Part shown: piece after piece, positions 55,699 through 64,000 of the stretch
Layout of the letters: every line of letters starts with the position of its first letter
Numbering within the stretch: the first letter of the stretch is position 1
Source of the DNA: Magnolia sinica
Taxonomy: Eukaryota > Streptophyta > Magnoliopsida > Magnoliales > Magnoliaceae
Assembly (NCBI RefSeq): GCF_029962835.1
Contig: NC_080578.1
Location: 102,217,759 to 102,281,758, forward strand
Direction: 5' to 3'
DNA length: 64,000 bases
Made by a program: the position numbers and the translations under genes
Notes under the pieces: model-generated
Told to the model about the DNA's origin: nothing
The model's database searches: none
Seen by the model: only the letters and a program-made list of their open reading frames with translations

Positions 55699-57819
55699 TG
55701 TTCACTCCCCAAGTATAGGGTTGTGATGTAGTAATAAACTCGGTAAGACCGAGGTCGAATCCACAGGGACTGATACCTGTACGTTATCTGAAAATAACCA
55801 GATCTAGAACTAGGCTAAGATTAAATCTAAACCAATTATGATTTGAGAAATAATTTGTGGAATAATTATCTAATAACTTAAGGAATTCAGAGGAAGAAAA
55901 CTAGGGATTCAGAGGATCCACTTGTAGAGATCAGGGAGATCGTATGCCTGTATCAAGAACCATGGAAATTAAACTGAACTTACTTGATTTGGTCTTCACG
56001 AGGTGAAAGGTATGTGAATTAGAATGGATTCCATCATCAAACTATGCCCGAGAGACAGAGCAAACAACAGAATTAAACTAATTACCAACCAATCATCAAT
56101 GCATAAAAGTTAGGAAGGATACCACCATCCGACCATGCCCATGAGACGATAGTGAACAACAGGGCTTCCTGACGTCATAAACATTAAAAGGAAGAAGAAA
56201 TACTCAAAACTATCACAGATCTATTGTAATTTCAGTCACAACAAACCATTAAAAATAGCTGAAAGTATTCTTTTTAAGTTGAACAAAAATCAACATCGGT
56301 TGGTGTAGACAATAGGCACGAGCGAAGTCTCTCCCATCACGCAACAGGCTTCACCTCTTAGCCCTAGCTAAGAGGTTCAACCCAACATAAATGGGCTGGA
56401 TCCAAAACAAATACAATAAAAAGAAAAGAATAGAAAAAAGAAAGAAAAAAAACAAAAATTACTTTCCTAGCTCTCTGTCTAACATCCCACGTTGAAGCCT
56501 TCCAAAACGAGCCCTCCTGCTGCCTCCAACTGCCCGTCCTCCTCCCCCCGCTCTCCCTATCTCTCTCCCTTTTTTAAACATCAGTAAGGTCGGTGGAGAG
56601 TTTCCATACTCCACACGGAGGTTTTACGCAGCAGGCGCATGGAGTCGGTGCGAAAGTCTTATGCACTCCCTGCGTAAGTTTTGTTACGCAGTCGAGAAAA
56701 CTACCCACGAAAATGGTATTTTCCTTGCTTCTGTCAAAAAGAGCAACATCCCCTGGGGCGTTTTTGGACGAGCAACATGATGGACGGTTTGGATCTTCCA
56801 ACTGATCAACGATGGCGGCCCACCCATGTTCGTACGCAGTTCTGTTTCGCAACAGAGCATTGTACGTATGACGCTGTGAAACTCGTGGGCCAGTGATTGG
56901 TATCAGACGAGGGATCCATTTCGTTAATTGGATTGCTCTTGAAAAACCATTCGGGAAGGAATGTTTTTGAAATGAAATCGGTGTTGCCCATATGATCTTC
57001 TGTGCTACCGTTCATCTTACGCGCGGTTGAGATCTTCACACGTCTGCTTTCATGGTGGAGAAGGGACTCCTAGGTGAGGTTAATACCTCCCCTCTGTACA
57101 GTATTAACGGTCCAGATGGCTGATCTGGATGAAGTGCGGGCCCCACTGCGTGAAACCGACGGACGGATGTCTGTCCGCTGTGAGTTTTCAATTTTTTTAA
57201 AGAAACTGGTCGGTCAGCGTATGCTGACCGACCTTAGGCGTAGTGGTGCACGACCTGTGCACGTGCACGTTGTGCACACACAGTGTACATGTGAGGTCCA
57301 CTGTAATGTTTCGCTGAATCCGCTCCGTCCATCCTATTTTCCTTATAGTTTAAGGGGTTGAGAACAAAATTGGAGCACATCCAGAGATTAGGTGGGCCCC
57401 ACTTGAGGTTTTAAGGGGCTGATCTATCCGTTGGGCCACTTCCATAGCGATCTAATGGCTGATTTTTGATTTGTACGGCTTATTTAAGGTCTTCAGTCCA
57501 TATATAAAGTTTCGAGCTGAACGGATGGTGGGAACCCTGTGATCTTGCATTCAGCCTGACTTTCAGGCCGCTTGAACTTCAGTTTCTCAATTTTCGCGGA
57601 CCCCTGGTGTATAATTCCGTCGCTTCTGGTCTCTTGGAGTCCGTCCCTTGCCTTGGTGCTTCTGGAGCGTCAAATCCATGCATTTACCACCTTTTTTCAG
57701 TCCAGGCTCTTAAACACACCCTGCATTACAAACACGATTAATTCAGGCCGTTAAGCAATATCATAATCGTAAATCCATACAATCAATGGGGTCTGATATG
57801 CAATATTTGACCCTCAACA
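55699..57819. repeat. Solo LTR of an Athila-type element
   Basis: 2.12 kb, TG...CA ends (tgttcactcccc ... ctcaaca), flanked by a perfect CTTTG duplication (55694-55698, 57820-57824) in the minisatellite. The first ~500 bp and the last ~400 bp are clearly related to the LTRs of the element at 18414-32907; the middle is diverged, so it is another subfamily. No internal region, hence a solo LTR from LTR-LTR recombination. Confidence 0.85.
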
Positions 57820-58056
57820 CTTTGGACGATCACCTCAACACTTTGCTCGCATGATTCATTTCTTTTGCTCGGCACTTTAGATGATCGTCTCGGCAATTTG
57901 CTCGCCCGATCTTCTCCATTGCTTGACACATAGGAGGCTCACATGACACTTTACTCTTGCAATTAATTTACTTTGGATGATCGCTTTAACACTTTGCTTG
58001 CATGATCCACTTATGTCTCTCGGCATTTTGGACGATCACCTTGGCACTTCGCTCAC
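57820..58056. repeat. ~55-bp minisatellite, block 3
   Basis: About four units (ctttggacgatcacctcaac, actttgctcgcatgattcat, tttcttttgctcggcac), cut at the right by a LINE T-tract. Confidence 0.75.
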
Positions 58057-58427
58057 GTTTTTTTTTTTTTTTTTTAAGGCCTACTCAAAAATTCATTGAT
58101 GACAAAAGAACCTTACAATCTAAGTAGAGGCTCCGGCCATAAAAAGGGCCCAAGACCCCTGGCTATACAAGGCATACACATTCGGGGCCTCCTATCATAT
58201 TAAGGGAAAAACCTCAATGGGGTCTCCTCCCCTCCCCGGAACCTTTATTATTGGCGGGCCAGGGTCCAACATCTTAAAGCTCATATGTGCTTGTCTATCT
58301 CCCACTGCCTTAGAGAAGCAAATGGGGTAGCCGATAGCCTAGCCCGCATAGGTAGCGAAAGCCAGGCCCGCTCTTTCTTCTCAAATGTTCCAAACCTCCC
58401 TCGCATTATGGTTGAAGGAAAATTTTG

Positions 58428-58432
<5 letters not shown>
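58057..58432. mobile_element. LINE remnants in two orientations
   Basis: At 58057-58077 a T-tract and following sequence to about 58220 form the 3' end of a minus-strand LINE (minus: ggccggagcctctactt). From about 58270 the plus strand encodes LREANGVADSLARIGSES and NVPNLPRIMVEG, the end of an L1 RNase H. Two different insertions are likely. Confidence 0.55.

Positions 58433-58517
<85 letters not shown>
58433..58517. repeat. (TA)n microsatellite
   Basis: About 42 uninterrupted TA units at the 3' end of the plus-strand LINE remnant. The stretch 58518-58618 after it is non-coding. Confidence 0.95.
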
Positions 58518-58520
<3 letters not shown>

Positions 58521-58618
58521 TAAAGGTGGGCTCAAATTAAAGGCTAAGAGAATCGAACCGCTCCTAAACCTGTCCTGTCTTGGACTAGCTCCCCACGAGA
58601 CATAATGTGGAGGTCAGA

Positions 58619-59545
58619 TGTTCACTCCCCAAGTATAGGGTTGTGATGTAGTAATAAACTCGGTGAGACCGAGGTCGAATCCCGAGGGACTGAAACCTGT
58701 ACGTAATATGAAACTAAATAGAACTAGACTAAGATGTAATCTAAATCAAGCGAATATGAGGGAACAATTGTGAATAGATTAATTAAAAACTAATAAAAAT
58801 AAAGGTGGGAACTAGGGTGCCAAGGATTCACTTGTAGCAATTGGGAAATTACCTTGTATTGATTCAAGGACACAACTGGAATCAGAGTCCCATCCTATCC
58901 AATTGGTAAGAAGAGATTTGTCAGATCTCTGAATATCTCATGGATCTAATCATCAACAGATACGATTGGTGTAGATTTGGAAGTGATTCCATCACCTAAC
59001 CATGCCCAGAAGACTATGGTAAACAATAGCAATTTACCAAACCCACAGCCAATCACAAGAGAATTGTGAAAGTTAGGAAGGGGTTCCATCACCCAACCAT
59101 CCCAAGGAGGTAATGGTGAACAACAGAGCCTCCTAAGTTCACAATCTTATAATGAAAAGAACATACTCAAAGCTATTGCAGATCTACTGTAATTTGAGTC
59201 ACAATAAACCATTAAAAACTAAAAGTATTCCTTAATAATCAAACTAAAATCTATAAGAGTTCAATAATCATGAATCAAAGCAAAGCTAACAACCCAATCA
59301 CACTACAAGCTTCACCTCTTAACCCTAACTAAGAGGTTTAGCCTAGTAACATAATTAGGCTACACTTTAAAGAAAGGAAAAATAAAACAGAAAAATAAAA
59401 ACAAAAACCCTACAAACTCCACTCCTCCTCTTGTGCACATCCACGGAATTCGGCTCCCCTTCTCTCTCCCTTTATTCTCCTTTTATAGCTAAGGCTATTT
59501 TGGTGGAGGTCAGTCGGTGAAGAGGTAGATCTATGTGTGGATGAG
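58619..59545. repeat. Athila-type LTR fragment
   Basis: It starts tgttcactccccaagtatag like the other Athila LTRs and follows them through the 'ccatcacctaaccatgccca' region. It stops near 59545, where Copia internal sequence begins. Fossil. Confidence 0.75.
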
Positions 59546-62500
59546 GAAGTATAAAGAACATCTAATGCTATAATTGCAACAAGCTTGGCCACTATGCATC
59601 TGATTGCTGGAGCAAGCCGGTGACTCAAGATGAGCAATTCAACTATGCCGAAGCATCGGGCCATGAACAAAAAAGCTCCACACTTCTCCTTATACAAGAG
59701 AAAGGTAGTAATCAGCAGGATGTATGGTATCTCGACACGGGTGCAAGTAATCACATGTGTGGCGATAAGAAACTCTTTGTGGAACTTACAGAAGGTGTTC
59801 ATGGCGATGTAACATTTGGAGACTCATCAAAAATGTCAGTGAAAGGTAAAGGTAAAATCAAAATATTTTAGAAGAATGGTGTTCCAAACTATATCTTCAA
59901 TGTGTACTACGTGCCCAACATGAAAAATAACAAACTAAGTCTCGGACAACTCCTCGAAAAAGGGTATGTCATACATATGGAGAACTCTTTTCTTTCCATA
60001 AGAGATATGCATGGGTGTTTGATTGTAAAAGTCCAGATGGCGAAGAATCATATGCTTCCTCTGCATATAAACACAATGCTTGAGAAGTGTTTTGATGGAA
60101 AAGCAAAGAATGATTCCTAGATGTGGTATCTTCGCTTTGGCCATCTAAATTTCAGTAGCCTGAAACTTCTGTTCTCATCAAGCATGGTGCATGGTTTGCC
60201 TGCTGTTGAAGCTCCAGAATATGTGTGTGAGGCGTGCACACTTGGAAAACAACAAAGGAACTCCTTTTCGAGTGGAGTATCCCGAAGAGTAAGAGAACCG
60301 TTGCAGTTAGTTCACACTAACATCTGTGGACCATTAGAGTCAATCTCTCTTAGAGGAAATAAATACTTTATTACCTTCATTGACGATTTCAGTAGAAAAT
60401 TGTGGGTGTATATAATCAAAGAGAAGTCTGCTGCTTTTACTATTTTAAAAAATTTTAAGGTCCTTGTTGAAAAAGAAAGTGGTCTTAAAATTAAAACCCT
60501 CTGATCTGATAGAGGTGGGGAGTACACCTCAAATGTTTTTCGAGAATATTACAGGGAACATGGCATTAAGCAACAACACACTACAGCGCTCACGCCACAA
60601 CAAAATGGAATTGCGGAACGGAAGAATCGCACCATCCTCAATATGATGAGGACCATGCCGAAGGAGAAAAGTCTGCCAAAGAATTTCTGGGCAGAGGCAA
60701 TTATATGTACTGCCTATCTGCTCAATAAGTGTCTGACCAAGAGTGTCAGATTTCATACGCCGTAGGAAGCATGGAGTGGATACAAGCCGAGCGTGGCACA
60801 CCTTAAGATCTTTGGGTGTGTCACCTGCGCTCAAGTTCCAGAAGCGAGAAGGAAAAATCTTGATGATTATGGTGAGAAGTGCATCTTCATTGGCTACAGC
60901 GAAGAGTCAAAGGCATACAAGCTCTATAACCCACTAACTAATAAGCTAGTGGTAAGTAGAGATGTGGTATTTTGTGAGGAAGAAGCATGGAAATGGAACG
61001 AGGAAAACTCGACTAAAGGAAAGCAGGTCGAGGTCAAAGAATACGAAGAAGAGACACATGAGAAGCAAGAGCAGACACCCACATCACCCTCTTCGAATCG
61101 CAGAAGTCCAGGAGTACGCTCTATCTCTCCTAGAAGTACTTCATCAAATCAGAATTCATCCAACACATCTTCATCCGATTCTCCTTCACCCTTGGCTCCT
61201 ATTAAAATGAGAAGCCTCAACGACATATATGTAGAAACTGAGGAAGTAAATTTACTCTGCCTGTATGCAGACTAAGAGCCTCTCAAATTCGAGGAGGCTG
61301 TGAATGAAGAATGTTGGAGAAAGGCTATGGAAGAAGAGATTCATGCCATCGAGAAGAATTGAACATGGGAGTTGACCTCACTCCCCAAAAGCCAGAAGAT
61401 CATTAGTCTCAAATAGGTGTACAAAATCAAGCGGAATGTCGATGGTAAGATTGAACAATATAAGGCAAGGCTCGTAGCAAAAGGTTACAAACAGAAATAT
61501 GGGGTAGACTATGAAGAAGTTTTCGCCCCAGTTGCTCACCTTGACACTGTAAGAATGATTATCTCCCTTGCAGCTCATCACAGTTAGATGATCTACCAAT
61601 TGGATGTGAAATCCGCATACCTAAATGGAATATTTGAAGAAGAAGTGTACGTTGACCAGCCTAAAGGCTTTGTCATGCAAAAGGAGGAATACAAGGTGTA
61701 TCGACTGAAGAAAGTCCTATATGGGTTGAAGCAAGCTCCATGTGCTTGGAATGCATGGATCGACAGTTATCTTCAAGAGAATGGTTTTGTCAAATGTCCG
61801 TATGAGCATGCCGTCTACACAAAGAAAAATGCCCGTGGTGATATGCTTATAGCTTGTTTATATGTTGATGATCCGTTATTCACTAGGAATAGCGATGCGA
61901 TGTTTGAAGAATTCAAGCAGGATATGTTCAAAGAATTCGAGATGACTGATGGTGGATTGATGTCCTTCTTCTTAGGCATTGGAGTGAAGCAACAAGTCGA
62001 CGGCATTTACATATCCTAGAAGAAGTACACAAAGGAACTTCTTGAGAAGTTTCATATGGTCAACTATAAAGTTGTAAATACACCTGTTACAATAGGCCTA
62101 AAGCTCACAAAAGATGGAGAAGGAAGAAACGTTGACTCAACCCTATTCAAGAGCCTAATCGGAAGCTTAAGGTACCTCACAATCACTAGGCCATATATAG
62201 TCTACAGTGTTGGGCTTCTAAGCCGGTATATGGAAGCCCCAAAAGAGTCACACTGGCTAGCTGTAAAACGAGTACTGAGGTATATCAAAGAGACTATTAA
62301 GTTTGGTATCTTTTATCCGTACAATGATAAGGCGATGATGTATGGATACTCTGATAGTGATTGAGGTGGTGACCAAGATGAAAGAAAAAGTACCACAGGC
62401 TATGCTTTTTATCTTGGGTCGACAGCATTCACATGGAATTCAAAGAAGCAGAGTGTGGTCGCCCTTTCCACATGTGAAGCTGAGTACATAGTAGCTTCAT

Positions 62501-63203
62501 CCATTGTATGTGAGGCAATCTGGCTAAGGAATCTGCTAAAGGAGCTAAAGCATCCACAGAAGGAATCTACTGTTGTATACGTGGACAACAAGTCGGCAAT
62601 CGAACTTGCCAAACATCCAGTTCAGCATGGAAGGAGCAAGCACATCGACACATGATATCATTTTCTTAGAGATCAAGTAAAGCATAAATTGGTTAAGCTG
62701 GAATACTGTCACACCATTGAACAAGTGGCAGATATCTTCACCAAAGCATTACCGACTGACACATTCAGGAGAGTTAGATCAATACTTGGAATGAAGCCAA
62801 TTTTGGTTTGAAGGGAAGTGTTGGAACCAGTAGTGGATTTGTGCAAATCCAAAACCGTGTGAGAATCATATGAGCTAGTTGTGCATACCATGTGAGCTAG
62901 CTGTGAGATTAGATTTTTTTTTTTTCCTAAGTTTAGATTGTTAGCTGTGTTAAGATAAATAGTAGATTTCTTTCTGGATTTTTTCTTTCTTTAACTGCCC
63001 TTAGGAAGCATCTAAATAGGGATTTTTTTTTTTTAATCTTTTCACGTAAGGAGAAAAGTCTATAAATGGCACCAGTGTAATTGTTTCAATGCATTCAAAA
63101 GTTCAGCAGTTCAAGGCTCTTTCTCTTTCAATTTTTTATTTTTCTGAGTTTTGTGGTGGCTACAGCCACTCGTCAGTAAAAGGTGGGGTTTTACAACCCA
63201 ACA
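59546..63203 (+). mobile_element. Ty1/Copia retrotransposon, broken
   Basis: Plus strand, in order: gag zinc knuckle (CYNCNKLGHYASDCW, about 59564), protease (LDTGASNHMCG, about 59730), pre-integrase and integrase (60121-60950, ending IFIGYSEESKAYKLYNPL), RT (61590-62020, [25 protein letters not shown]), RNase H (to 62812, [26 protein letters not shown]), purine tract (gaagggaag) and 3' LTR (62819-63203). The 5' LTR is not seen; the element abuts an Athila LTR fragment. About eight breaks. A different subfamily from the array at 15888-36304. Confidence 0.88.
62819..63203 (+). repeat. 3' LTR of the Copia element
   Basis: 385 bp, tgttggaacc ... caacccaaca, directly after the purine tract. It has a TATA-like 'ctataaatgg' near 63060, as expected for an LTR promoter. 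Confidence 0.8.
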
Positions 63204-63390
63204 GCTCACACGATTAATTTCTAATACTTAGCACTTTAGACCATTGCTTCAACATTTCGCTCACGCGATCCATTTCTGTTGCTCGACACTTACATGATTG
63301 CCTCAGAACTTCACTCACCTAAACCTTTCTCTTGCTCAGCACTTTGGACAATCGCCTTGCCACCTCGCTCACGCAATCCATTTCTAGTTT
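63204..63390. repeat. ~55-bp minisatellite, block 4 (duplicate of block 1)
   Basis: Aligns unit for unit with 54845-55000 (for example gcgatccatttctgttgctc, tgattgcctcagaactt, ctcacctaaacctttctc), so it is a copy of the same segment, not just the same satellite. Confidence 0.75.
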
Positions 63391-64000
63391 TGGTTTTTTA
63401 AAAAAAAAAAAAACCAAATCCAGAACGGTGGAAAGCGACTGCCAGGTTGTGGTGTTAGCCTTTTCTCTACAACATGGAACCCTCCTTGGAATGCTTTCTA
63501 TTGGAAAAACCAGTTTCAAGCTCTTATAGTCTCGCTGTCTATTTCAATCAAGCATATCCCCAGAGAAATTAACATCGCGGACTACCTAGGCAGATGAGCA
63601 ACTCTACTCAGCAGACCAGGTTCATCAATTCAGCGTCTGAACTCCCTCTCTTAGCCAAAGGGGAGCTGGTCCTATATAGGACAGGATTAAGGATGGTCCG
63701 AATCTCATAATTTTTTCCTCATTAATTTTTTCTCTATTATATGATAGGAGAGGCTTTTGGGATGGTCCTCCCGAATGTGAATTTCTGTACAGCAGGGGGT
63801 CTTAGGCTATTTTTTGCCTCAGCCCCCACTCAGTGTTTTTTGTAAGCTCAATTCTCCTTGTCAATGAAAATTTGAGAATCCTTTTTGAAAAAAAAAAAAG
63901 AAAAAAAGTGGTGCTATCTATTACCTTTAAATCAACAAATCAGAATCTGATCTCTAACACTTTCAAGCGTTTCGGATCTAAACAAGTAATTTCCAAATGT
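63391..64000 (-). pseudogene. Second copy of the RPL37A retrocopy 3' end, split by a LINE, runs off window
   Basis: 63391-63424 (aaaccaaatccagaacgg) and 63905-64000 (gtggtgctatctattacc ... caagtaatttccaaatgt) match 55030-55143, the 3' UTR of the RPL37A retrocopy. The coding part would lie beyond 64000. The two pieces are separated by a LINE tail. Confidence 0.7.
63425..63904 (+). mobile_element. 5'-truncated LINE 3' end
   Basis: It begins in RNase H (VESDCQVVVLAFSLQHGT), then has a 3' untranslated stretch and an A-tract (63889-63907). It is inserted in the duplicated retrocopy 3' UTR. Confidence 0.7.

Noticed and set aside
58281-58535. Frame encoding a long YI repeat
   Set aside because: Translation of the (TA)n microsatellite.

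Overview
The window is nuclear DNA of a flowering plant. It holds plant-type pectinesterase/invertase-inhibitor genes, exon pieces of many plant gene families, and a dense load of plant LTR retrotransposons, L1-type LINEs and MITEs. The very abundant long-inverted-repeat MITE carrying a 'gtgggcccaccgtgatg...' motif reminds me of magnoliid genomes, but that is a weak guess and the species cannot be told from sequence alone. I see no tRNA, rRNA or CRISPR.

Host genes are few. Two intact PMEI-domain genes (1238-1780 on +, 49885-50427 on -) face each other across about 48 kb of transposon-rich DNA. They share coding and 3' UTR sequence, so they look like an inverted duplicate pair pushed apart by insertions. 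Two further intact reading frames are processed retrocopies. One encodes QCR9 of mitochondrial complex III (50893-51114, with poly-A and a 16-bp target-site duplication). The other encodes ribosomal protein eL43/RPL37A (55186-55464 on -, with poly-A and a near-identical 16-bp flanking repeat).

Region 1-4.6 kb: MITE copies around PMEI gene 1. Region 4.6-13.7 kb: a graveyard of exon fragments, with splice sites kept, from at least eight unrelated genes (MORC, zeta-carotene desaturase, R2R3-MYB, PIRL, PDS5-like, CYP704-like, CCCH zinc finger, ZIP transporter). Most of it lies between 28-bp inverted repeats starting CACTA/CAGTA, so it may be a gene-capturing CACTA transposon.

Region 14-36.3 kb: a deeply nested block. 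A LINE was hit by a Copia-derived array of six LTRs and five short RNase H pieces. A 14.5-kb Athila-type Ty3/Gypsy element (18414-32907, TSD ATAAG) sits in the fifth LTR. A chromovirus remnant (22640-26250, TSD TTGGG) sits inside the Athila integrase, and it in turn contains a second 2.84-kb Athila piece. A LINE is inserted in the last RNase H piece.

Region 36.4-49.5 kb: a full-length, TSD-flanked L1-type LINE (RRM-type ORF1; ORF2 with endonuclease, RT, zinc finger and RNase H). It is split by a 6.0-kb LTR-like unit (TSD CCTTC) full of short tandem repeats. Region 49.5-54.6 kb: PMEI gene 2, the QCR9 retrocopy, MITEs, a clean hAT MITE and LINE tails. Region 54.7-64 kb: a ~55-bp minisatellite tract broken up by the RPL37A retrocopy, a solo Athila LTR (TSD CTTTG), LINE pieces, an LTR fragment, a Copia element and a second copy of the satellite/retrocopy segment that runs off the window.
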